Shown: piece by piece, positions 1-5,491 of the stretch
Position numbering within the stretch: position 1 is the stretch's first letter
How the letters are laid out: every line of letters begins with the position of its first letter
NCBI GenBank assembly: GCA_030619215.1
Contig: JAUXBV010000269.1
Span: 1-5,694 of the forward strand
DNA from: Fibrobacterota bacterium
GTDB lineage: Bacteria; Fibrobacterota; Chitinivibrionia; Chitinivibrionales; JANQEN01
Direction of reading: 5' to 3'
Length of the DNA: 5,694 bases
Notes under the pieces: generated by a model
Databases searched by the model: none
What the model was told of the DNA's origin: nothing
The model's input: only the letters and a program-made list of their open reading frames with translations
Translations under genes and position numbers: made by a program

Positions 1-41
1 ATAATAATCCTCCATTATATTAAAATAAGGATTTATAAACC

Positions 42-1499
42 ATGAAAACCAATACAATATATTCAATCATGCTATTTATAGTCTGCTCTGTAGTCGCATA
101 TAATCCCGTACACGACAGAGAACTCTGTATAATTCTGGCCTTGTCTCTGTGGGGCACAGTGGCACTCTACGTGGCACTGTACAAAAACAGGTATATCAGG
201 GTGCCTAACCATCCGGCTATCCTCTGTGTGCTGTTGTATGGCATCACAGTAACTATAAGCTATCTGTCTACTGTAGGGTCTTCAATGAATTACAGACCTT
301 TTATTACACAAATTATAGGAATCGCTGTATTCTCAGTGGCTTATGCGTTTTTAAACAAATTATATTACTCCCCCATTCAAATATCATTACTACTATCCGG
401 GGTATTCACCGCAGGGTATTTCATGGTATGCTATTATAATGGTGGTATCACCGGGTATTTTAATTTTATTCTATCCCATAAAAATATTGCCGGTATGTTT
501 TGGGGTATGTGTCTATTATCTTCATACCGATTATCATGGAAAAAAAATAAGATACAGTGGTTATATCTCGCGGCACTCATATTTCTGTTCTGGGGAGTTT
601 TCATATCTGCATCACGGGGTGCATTGATATGTACTATTCTACTTTCTTTAGTATATGGCCTGTATACCAAACGTCATATTGTTACACTACTTGCCGCAGT
701 GTTCGTTGTTTTATCGCTGATACCAATAAGTTCGTTTAATCCTACCGGCGCAGGTATTCATATTCTCGTAAAATCAGATGATATCACAAATGGAAGGGTA
801 GGTATAACATGGCCTAAGATGTTAAAGATTGTCAAAGAAAATCCTTTTGTTGGATGTGGAATAGGCAATATGCATGCTCCTGCGGTGCCAAATAATGCAG
901 GACCACATAATATATATCTATTTATTCACTCATGCGGTGGTATATTCGCCCTGTTTTTCTGGCTGTTTCCGGTACTCTATGCACTATTTAAAATTAAAAA
1001 TACTAATACCATATTCGGGTTTAAAATGGCACTGTGTCTCTACCTGTGCTATGGTTTTTTCTCCGAAATGGCAGCAAATAGTATTGTGTGTATAACTGTT
1101 TACTGGACACTAATATCAATACTGTTGCTGAGAGCTGGAACACTGGACATTGTGATTACAATGGATAAATATATTAAGAGATTTATTATAATTATTGCTG
1201 TGATAATATCAGTAACCTGTATTAAAAAAGCATTCGATCATTACTATGTGAATATGAGTATCATTTCAGCTAATAGTAAAGACCCGGAGACTGCTGTAAA
1301 ATTTATAGATTATGCATTGCAGCTTGAACCAAGAAATTATAAAGCCTTGTACATCCGGGGAATCAGTCTTATTAATTGCAGCTATCTCATGCAAGGCTGT
1401 GTTGACCTGGAAATATTGGATAGATTGGTACCTGACTTCGCATACACCAGAGTTGTTCTTGATAATTGTTATAAACAGATGGCAGGGGAGATAAAATAA
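42..1499 (+). CDS. O-antigen ligase/polymerase-like (Wzy_C-type) membrane protein
   Basis: A 485-residue polytopic inner-membrane protein with about 12 hydrophobic spans from residue 5 to 395. It resembles the O-antigen ligase/Wzy_C superfamily, which joins or polymerises undecaprenyl-linked glycans on the periplasmic side. Family-like features seen here are SASRGA at 188-194 after a membrane span, a periplasmic stretch with GR..W at 251-257, NPFVGCGIGN at 267-276, and a PHN element at 288-290 before the next span. Residues 406-447 form one TPR-like helix pair (AVKFIDYALQLEPRNYKALY), a C-terminal extension found in some family members. The start is ATG, with AAGGA at 27-31, 10 bases upstream. 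An A8 run lies at 540-547. It points opposite to the phage late operon, which suggests an independently expressed cargo gene changing host surface polysaccharide. Whether it acts as polymerase or ligase, and on which glycan, cannot be told from sequence. A host gene beside a prophage end is the alternative. Confidence 0.82.
   Translation: MKTNTIYSIMLFIVCSVVAYNPVHDRELCIILALSLWGTVALYVALYKNRYIRVPNHPAILCVLLYGITVTISYLSTVGSSMNYRPFITQIIGIAVFSVAYAFLNKLYYSPIQISLLLSGVFTAGYFMVCYYNGGITGYFNFILSHKNIAGMFWGMCLLSSYRLSWKKNKIQWLYLAALIFLFWGVFISASRGALICTILLSLVYGLYTKRHIVTLLAAVFVVLSLIPISSFNPTGAGIHILVKSDDITNGRVGITWPKMLKIVKENPFVGCGIGNMHAPAVPNNAGPHNIYLFIHSCGGIFALFFWLFPVLYALFKIKNTNTIFGFKMALCLYLCYGFFSEMAANSIVCITVYWTLISILLLRAGTLDIVITMDKYIKRFIIIIAVIISVTCIKKAFDHYYVNMSIISANSKDPETAVKFIDYALQLEPRNYKALYIRGISLINCSYLMQGCVDLEILDRLVPDFAYTRVVLDNCYKQMAGEIK
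1484..1490 (+). promoter_or_regulatory. Ribosome binding site for the small downstream gene
   Basis: AGGGGAG lies within the last codons of the upstream membrane-protein gene. Its GGAG core ends 5 bases before an in-frame ATA at 1496, normal spacing for an initiation site, and no ATG, GTG or TTG stands at that distance. The next permitted start, TTG at 1565, is about 75 bases away. The site is therefore best explained by initiation at or near the ATA. Confidence 0.45.
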
Positions 1500-1564
1500 A
1501 TAACCTCATCTACTCACTACTCACTGGTATAGCTTTACTACCACCTTGTTATTACTGGTGTGAA
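1496..1564 (+). other. In-frame hydrophobic leader of the small gene, possible ATA start
   Basis: The frame of the small gene at 1565-1783 stays open upstream past the stop of the preceding gene. From ATA at 1496 it adds 23 codons reading INNLIYSLLTGIALLPP, then CYYWC. This looks like a signal or membrane anchor: a short polar start and a run of about 12 hydrophobic residues. It does not make a standard lipobox, because the residues before the first Cys are Pro-Pro. The ATA overlaps the upstream TAA as ATAA, the same geometry as the common ATGA coupling. Either a non-canonical start is used, or an original ATG has mutated. Confidence 0.45.
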
Positions 1565-1783
1565 TTGAATACTATAACAGAAAATAAATACATTGTCAAA
1601 AATCAAACCTATTCAATGCAATGGTTAAACGATTGCTACTTTGTTGACATTCCAGAACAAAACATGTTTCTGTATTGGAAACTAATTGAAAGTGAATATA
1701 TGATTTGGTACACTGAGCTTTACACTGTCACAAGAAACAACTATTCTGGTGAATGTACATGGAAGAAAATATCACCTCAATGA
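1565..1783 (+). CDS. Small unknown protein downstream of the Wzy-like gene
   Basis: From the nearest permitted start (TTG at 1565) this encodes 72 residues; read from the in-frame ATA at 1496 it would be 95, with a hydrophobic leader. I do not recognise a family. The body is rich in Tyr, Trp and Asn, with segments such as MQWLNDCYFVDIP and MFLYWKLIESEYMIWY that would suit a small beta-rich fold. The long form has four cysteines (two just after the leader, then in NDC and GEC), compatible with periplasmic disulfides. TTG has only a weak GGTG upstream, whereas AGGGGAG stands 5 bases from the ATA, so the true start is probably upstream. The gene follows the Wzy-like gene directly and probably shares its transcript. 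A partner or modulator of that enzyme is possible but unproven. Its last 12 bases overlap the end of terL on the other strand. Confidence 0.5.
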   Translation: MNTITENKYIVKNQTYSMQWLNDCYFVDIPEQNMFLYWKLIESEYMIWYTELYTVTRNNYSGECTWKKISPQ

Positions 1784-1788
1784 TATTT
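1767..1788. terminator. AU-rich stem-loop over both convergent stop codons
   Basis: AAATATCA at 1767-1774 and TGATATTT at 1781-1788 form a perfect 8-bp stem with a 6-base loop. It contains the TGA of the plus-strand small gene (1781-1783) and the TGA of terL (1772-1774 on the reverse strand). T-rich sequence follows on both strands (TTTCTTTC on plus, TTTTCTTCC on minus), so it could act as a bidirectional terminator. The stem has only one G-C pair, so it would be weak. No better terminator is visible at this junction. Confidence 0.4.
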
Positions 1789-3430
1789 CTTTCATACCTT
1801 TGCTAAGAGACTGTGCTGTATTGTCCGGTTTAAATAATATTTTCTTTTCGCCTGATTGCGTAGGTTTTTTCCACGGTCTATTTTTTATGTATGCAAAGTA
1901 CATTCTTGCATTATCACAAGGGTCTTTATACATCTCAGATTCAACCTCTAACCCCTTGTTTTTCTCATCAGGTACCCAATGGTGCCTTGCAAATGATCTT
2001 CTCGTATTACGGCACCAGGGAGCTATTAAAAACTGTGGTTCCCGCAATTCTGCCGGTAGGTTAGTATCGTATTTCATTAACTCCCTGATATAATCCCTCT
2101 GGTTTTTTATCCTTTCAATCTTTGGGTGCTCCCAAATAATATCATACGGTTGATACTCCATACGTATACCATCTGTTTTTTTTGTAAAATCATTATCACT
2201 ATTTTTGCTAAATCTAGGGTCTATCACCCTACCCATGATATTTATACCGTAACTCGTACCATCTAATATCTTAATTATCTGAGAAATATCTTTGGGTGTC
2301 AGATTGCATTGCACCGTATGTCTTCTCTCATCATAATAACCCTTTAACGTATTAAATGTGGGCCATTCGTTATAACAAATATGGGTAGTCAAACCTCTAC
2401 TATTTAGAGGACCGAAAGCCCACCATGATATGAACGGATAGTATTTATCGTGTGGGTCCATTACACAGTATGCATTCCATAACTTTGTGTAATCTGCATC
2501 CAATTCAAAGTTGCGTACATGCACTCCATTGTCCTCATAATCCGGATATATCTTACCGGACCTTCCAATATTTTTACCCTCTACTCTTGCCGGGCGCTGA
2601 TCAAGTGCAATTGTTGATATATAATTTTCAATTTCTTCGTCCGTTTGCAGTCCACGTTTTGTACCTTTTGAATTCAATGTGCCTGAAGTAACAGAGTTTT
2701 CCCATAGAGTTGCATGTACTTTTAATACCTTTGCTCCCTTATCCTTCAAATCATCCAATATATCAAGCATGGGACCTGCGCCCTCCGGGGTGTGTGTAAT
2801 AAGTAATATTCCACCCTTACTGAATCTGGATGTGATAGGGGTCATTAGTTCAGCCTTTGCAGGCTCATCAATCCACTGTACTGAAATCAATGGGCCTTCA
2901 AACTCTTTAGGCTGCTGCTCAAAGGTGAGTATGTCACCCCACCACCCATTCTTCATCTCATATTTACAGGTGTATGTTTTCCCTTCCTTTGCGGTATGGT
3001 ACAACCCTTGCGGCCACCACTTATTTATTTCTTCCTTAATCGGCCCCGAGTCTCCGGTATTAGTCGCGGTACCAATAATTCTGAATCGTTTAATTTGATC
3101 GCCTTGCCTTGTCAATTTACCTTCAGCATCATACTCAGTATTATAATAAGGCCAATCTTTATAAGCCGGGTAATCAAAATATTCTTTATCACAATCCCAT
3201 ATAATATTTCGGAGTATCACAGCAGCAATTGCAGTTTTACCCAATTTGTTTGCACACTGGACGTTGATTATAATAGTTTGGCCAGCTTTAGCTATTCTTC
3301 CTATGTGTATTATGGCAGGTTCCAATGCTCCGGTAGGTATAAACTCACGCATCTCCCTGGAGGCAACAGTTTTTTCCAAACCATCACACAGTTGATTGAT
3401 CATTTGTGTGGCACTAACCTTGTTCTTCAC
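1772..3430 (-). CDS. terL: Phage terminase large subunit (ATPase-nuclease)
   Basis: This is the motor that pumps phage DNA into the procapsid and cuts it. At 552 residues it has a full-length two-domain layout. In the ATPase half, a deviant Walker A reads CANKLGKT at 59-66, Walker B reads LISVQWIDEP at 181-190 with catalytic Glu189, and a coupling motif reads ILLITHTPEG at 208-217. The RNase H-like nuclease half has acidic clusters at VMDPHD (Asp325), RVIDPRF (Asp404) and YKDPCDNARM (Asp503/Asp506), the usual metal-binding places. The start is GTG with AGAGG at 3440-3444, 9 bases upstream. It overlaps the preceding gene by 17 bases, which supports translational coupling; a fallback start is ATG at residue 10. 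No frameshift or missing catalytic residue is seen. The family is certain; the subgroup and packaging mode (cos, pac or terminal repeat) are not determined. Confidence 0.95.
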   Translation of the reverse strand: MKNKVSATQMINQLCDGLEKTVASREMREFIPTGALEPAIIHIGRIAKAGQTIIINVQCANKLGKTAIAAVILRNIIWDCDKEYFDYPAYKDWPYYNTEYDAEGKLTRQGDQIKRFRIIGTATNTGDSGPIKEEINKWWPQGLYHTAKEGKTYTCKYEMKNGWWGDILTFEQQPKEFEGPLISVQWIDEPAKAELMTPITSRFSKGGILLITHTPEGAGPMLDILDDLKDKGAKVLKVHATLWENSVTSGTLNSKGTKRGLQTDEEIENYISTIALDQRPARVEGKNIGRSGKIYPDYEDNGVHVRNFELDADYTKLWNAYCVMDPHDKYYPFISWWAFGPLNSRGLTTHICYNEWPTFNTLKGYYDERRHTVQCNLTPKDISQIIKILDGTSYGINIMGRVIDPRFSKNSDNDFTKKTDGIRMEYQPYDIIWEHPKIERIKNQRDYIRELMKYDTNLPAELREPQFLIAPWCRNTRRSFARHHWVPDEKNKGLEVESEMYKDPCDNARMYFAYIKNRPWKKPTQSGEKKILFKPDNTAQSLSKGMKEISLR

Positions 3431-4049
3431 TACTACTAACCTCTAACATTTTGGCGCGGAATTGTGATAGTATGTTGATTCTATCTTCAACAGGTACATA
3501 TTTTAAAATAAACTGAGCCATTAATTCGTTGATGTTTGTAACTATTACATGCACATTTATATCATGTGTGACCGCTGCCCGGTTAGGCGCATACTTATCT
3601 GAGAGTTTCAGTAGTGCGCTCATTTGGTTTTTTTCAAGGTGGGGATGGGGCATTTTAATTGAGTGGGCCACTCCACATTTAGAACATACTATATCATGGT
3701 TTTCCTTACAGGAAGGACACTTAACCTGATCAATCGATTCAACTGATTCCCTTAGTGCTATTTTCAACAACCCCTCATACACCAACAATGGGGCAATCGC
3801 TACACCTTTTGGTATTGGTTCGCCGGGATGCAATCTTTTCCAATCATCCTCTGCACTTTTAGAAATCCATGCCGTAACCTTACGAAAATCCATAAAAGTT
3901 TTTGGTAGGGTTTTACCATCAGCGGCATAATCGCTTGCGATTTCTATGGCATCTCTTTCACGCTCTGCAATACCCTGATTACTGCGTTGTAACCTTGCTT
4001 TCTCACCACGTTTTTGTTTTGAGGATTTCCAATTTGGATCATGCGGCAT
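3414..4049 (-). CDS. Zinc-ribbon protein, probable terminase small subunit
   Basis: The product has 211 residues. A small subunit would recognise the packaging site on phage DNA and control TerL. The call rests mainly on position: it lies directly upstream of terL and overlaps it by 17 bases. The N-terminal 30 residues are strongly basic (KSSKQKRGEKARLQR), suiting nucleic-acid binding. A central CPSC...CSKC pair (Cys111, 114, 122, 125; CxxC-x7-CxxC) is a zinc ribbon. Residues 142-200 look helical (SALLKLSDKYAPNRAAV, then NELMAQFILKYVPVEDRINIL) and may drive oligomerisation. I see no clear helix-turn-helix, the usual small-subunit DNA-binding element. The start is ATG with AGGAG at 4060-4064, 10 bases upstream. 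Alternatively it could be another DNA-binding late protein inserted before terL. Confidence 0.65.
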   Translation of the reverse strand: MPHDPNWKSSKQKRGEKARLQRSNQGIAERERDAIEIASDYAADGKTLPKTFMDFRKVTAWISKSAEDDWKRLHPGEPIPKGVAIAPLLVYEGLLKIALRESVESIDQVKCPSCKENHDIVCSKCGVAHSIKMPHPHLEKNQMSALLKLSDKYAPNRAAVTHDINVHVIVTNINELMAQFILKYVPVEDRINILSQFRAKMLEVSSSEEQG

Positions 4050-4059
4050 GTATATTATT

Positions 4060-4111
4060 CTCCTATGGGAGTTGAGTATAACGGATTATTAATAATGCGG
4101 AAACCTCCCGC
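4060..4111 (-). promoter_or_regulatory. Gap between lysis and packaging genes: possible promoter and stem-loop
   Basis: This lies in the only sizeable gap of the minus-strand operon (71 bases). Read on the minus strand it has, in order: a small stem-loop GCGGGA-GGT-TTCCGC (4097-4111, one G-U pair) with no U-tract; a perfect 12-base AT palindrome ATTATTAATAAT (4085-4096); TATACT (4075-4080), close to a sigma-70 -10 box; and AGGAG (4060-4064) before the zinc-ribbon gene. The hexamer 17 bases upstream of TATACT is TTTCCG, a poor -35 box. The region could be a weak internal promoter or a processing site for the packaging genes. This is inference. Confidence 0.3.
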
Positions 4112-4120
4112 TAAGATGTT

Positions 4121-4387
4121 TTAATTTAGTTCTCCTGCTCCTGTTTTCCATGCGTTGTACCGTTTAGTTGCCCTATCAATCTGTTCAACAGTTGACAATT
4201 CCTGTAACATAAACGAATTATATTGTATAGAATGCCTCAATGGGGCGACTTCGGGTTCAATTCTTTTATCAATCTCAGGCAGTATAATTTTAGCCCATAG
4301 CATCCCGATAATAACACTTGAGGCTATTATGATACCGAGTACCCTGGAAACTTTTAGCAGGGTATCATTGTTTTTTTTAACAGTCAT
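4121..4387 (-). CDS. Small single-span membrane protein of the putative lysis cassette
   Basis: An 88-residue protein with a charged N-terminus (TVKKNNDTLLKVSR), one strong transmembrane segment (about residues 15-37, VLGIIIASSVIIGMLWAKIIL) and a mostly helical, charged C-terminal tail of about 50 residues. The positive N-terminus predicts an N-in orientation with the tail in the periplasm. This is the plan of an inner-membrane spanin (Rz-like) or a one-span holin, but no family signature is seen. I chose ATG at 4387, which overlaps the upstream TGA as TGATG and has GGGGG at 4392-4396, 4 bases upstream. GTG at 4390 adds one residue but sits too close to that site. An A8 run at codons 4-6 makes the start prone to slippage. 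Position after the lipoprotein and enzyme genes supports a lysis role; the exact function is uncertain. Confidence 0.75.
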   Translation of the reverse strand: MTVKKNNDTLLKVSRVLGIIIASSVIIGMLWAKIILPEIDKRIEPEVAPLRHSIQYNSFMLQELSTVEQIDRATKRYNAWKTGAGELN

Positions 4388-4827
4388 CACTCCCCCTCTG
4401 GAATAGGTGAATTAACATACACCTGTATGGTCAATTGCTTAATCAATATAAAGTGTATTTTGTCTTTCAATAACAATCCGTCACCCTGTAAACCAATGCA
4501 CCCTGCTGTGCCATTTCCCCGTCTACCCCACCCCTTGCCGTTACCGTCTGGATGTATTAGATAATGTGACTTTTCCCCGGCTGGTGTCCATAAGCGTACC
4601 TTCCAACCTAAATTATCTACATCCCATATCATTCCATTTTCAGTTGTTAGTTCAGGCTCATCATGTATGGACCATATCCCAGGTTGTATTTCATTGATCA
4701 GCCCCACATTCTTTTTAATCGAGCCTGTCCGGGACGGTATTTCAATGGGCAAAAGACTGTCATTATGGAGCGTTAAGGGTCCTTTTCCGTTTTCATCATA
4801 CCTGAATTCAATGTACCACTGTTTCAT
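4387..4827 (-). CDS. L,D-transpeptidase-like cysteine enzyme, putative phage lysin
   Basis: A 146-residue protein whose C-terminal half carries YLIHPDG at 89-95 and GTAGCIGLQGDG at 106-117. This His...[ST]xGC pattern, with His92 and Cys110 as the likely catalytic pair, is that of L,D-transpeptidase-fold enzymes. HPDG..GT.GCIG is closest, from memory, to the DUF2778/Tlde1-like and DUF5675-like branches rather than to classical YkuD, which has SHGC. Such enzymes cut or exchange peptides of periplasmic peptidoglycan. The beta-rich N-terminal half contains WKVRLWTPAG before the His motif. There is no signal peptide, so export would need a holin-type route. The start is ATG in an ATGA overlap with the upstream OmpA-like gene, with a weak GGTGA site (4832-4836). 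Its stop is coupled to the next membrane-protein gene. Fold class is likely; actual lytic activity is inferred from context. Confidence 0.75.
   Translation of the reverse strand: MKQWYIEFRYDENGKGPLTLHNDSLLPIEIPSRTGSIKKNVGLINEIQPGIWSIHDEPELTTENGMIWDVDNLGWKVRLWTPAGEKSHYLIHPDGNGKGWGRRGNGTAGCIGLQGDGLLLKDKIHFILIKQLTIQVYVNSPIPEGE
4392..4397 (-). promoter_or_regulatory. Ribosome binding site that fixes the membrane-protein start
   Basis: AGGGGG lies inside the last codons of the enzyme gene, 4 bases before ATG at 4387 and only 1 base before GTG at 4390. The spacing favours the ATG, giving a TGATG stop/start overlap with the upstream gene. Confidence 0.5.
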
Positions 4828-5486
4828 TCTGTCACCGTTATTTTACAATTTCTGTTAAGATTATACTTTGCCGAATCGTTAGTGACTAGATAGCTTTCCC
4901 CCCGAGAAGTAACTAAAATATCGTGGTTCGGTAGCTTCGTATGAAGGTAGTCGTATACTGAATCTGCACGGCGTATGCCTAACCGCAGGTTATAGTCATC
5001 GGTTCCAAGTGGACAACACCCCCCCTCAAGGAGTATCTGGCAATCAGGGTGGTTCGCTACCCTCTCAACGAGCAGGCTTAAAACGCCTTGCCACTTGGTT
5101 TTTACGTATGATTTGTCAAAGTCAAAATATACAATGTCAGTGAGGTACAATTTTTCCTTAATCACTACTTGCCCAACAATATTAAGCTCCATTGGTTCCG
5201 GTATCTTTGGTACGATATTACACTCTTCAACAGGATCACCGAAAGTATTTGGCTTAATGAGTTCCTTTTTGCTACAGCTACCCAATATAAAAAACAATAA
5301 TAATAAGACTACCTTTTTTGGTGCTGATTTTCCGTGTTTTACATTCTTAATTATGGGGCCTATTATCATATCCAATAGAATATCATCCCATTTGAATGGA
5401 GTTATTTTTACCACTTTTTCCAACAACATGAATCCGGCCAGAATAAGACCATAATTTTCACCGCACCATTTTAGTAGCTCTTCCAC
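4824..5486 (-). CDS. OmpA/Pal-like lipoprotein with N-terminal membrane segment
   Basis: A 220-residue protein with three parts. Residues 1-50 carry a short hydrophobic span (NYGLILAGFMLLEKVV, 11-26), holin-like in size. Residues 50-71 form a lipoprotein signal: basic NVKHGKSAPKK, hydrophobic VVLLLLFFI, and lipobox LGSC with Cys71. Residues 116-220 are an OmpA/Pal domain, seen in VYFDFDKSYV (119-128), EGGCCPLGTDDYN (154-166) and LGIRRADSV (169-177); this domain normally binds peptidoglycan. The Asp of the usual GH[AT]D motif is replaced by Cys158, while Arg173 is kept. The start is GTG with GGGAGG at 5492-5497, 5 bases upstream. An internal ATG at codon 40 (5367-5369) would give a normal-length lipoprotein signal but has only weak TTGGA before it. 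It heads the putative lysis cassette and may bridge or disrupt the outer membrane-peptidoglycan link. The OmpA domain is certain; topology is not. Confidence 0.85.
   Translation of the reverse strand: MEELLKWCGENYGLILAGFMLLEKVVKITPFKWDDILLDMIIGPIIKNVKHGKSAPKKVVLLLLFFILGSCSKKELIKPNTFGDPVEECNIVPKIPEPMELNIVGQVVIKEKLYLTDIVYFDFDKSYVKTKWQGVLSLLVERVANHPDCQILLEGGCCPLGTDDYNLRLGIRRADSVYDYLHTKLPNHDILVTSRGESYLVTNDSAKYNLNRNCKITVTE
5313..5319 (-). other. A AAA AAG slippery heptamer, possible -1 frameshift site
   Basis: On the minus strand the codons CCA AAA AAG (residues 56-58 of the OmpA-like protein) contain A AAA AAG in the exact X XXY YYZ phase for -1 slippage, the heptamer used in bacterial dnaX. After a -1 shift translation reads GSLIIIVFYIG and stops at TAG (5278-5280). 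The product would be 69 residues, with two hydrophobic segments and no lipobox or OmpA domain. CGGAA about 10 bases upstream is only a poor internal Shine-Dalgarno, and I see no strong downstream stem-loop. Confidence 0.3.
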
Positions 5487-5491
5487 AAAAA

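Noticed and set aside
6..33. Inverted repeat AATCCT / AGGATT around the ribosome site of the Wzy-like gene, which could hide AAGGA
   Set aside because: Only 6 bp with a 16-base AT loop, so too weak to claim a regulatory hairpin; the sequence further upstream is not available.
2176..2183. A8 tract (minus strand) within terL as a possible frameshift or phase-variation site
   Set aside because: It encodes ordinary Lys-Lys in an essential, intact gene; like the A8 run at 4371-4378, it is best explained by AT-rich codon use.
2679..3439. Two overlapping plus-strand open frames opposite terL (2679-3098 and 2996-3439)
   Set aside because: They lie entirely within the convincing terL frame, overlap each other, lack good ribosome sites and show no recognisable domains; they are antisense shadows.
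4387..4827. Reading the L,D-transpeptidase-like protein as a host cell-wall enzyme
   Set aside because: It has no signal peptide, is translationally coupled on both sides to putative lysis genes, and lies in the same operon as terminase.
5095..5454. Plus-strand open frame of 119 codons opposite the OmpA-like gene
   Set aside because: It is antisense to a gene with clear OmpA motifs and a strong ribosome site, and its own protein shows no domain pattern.
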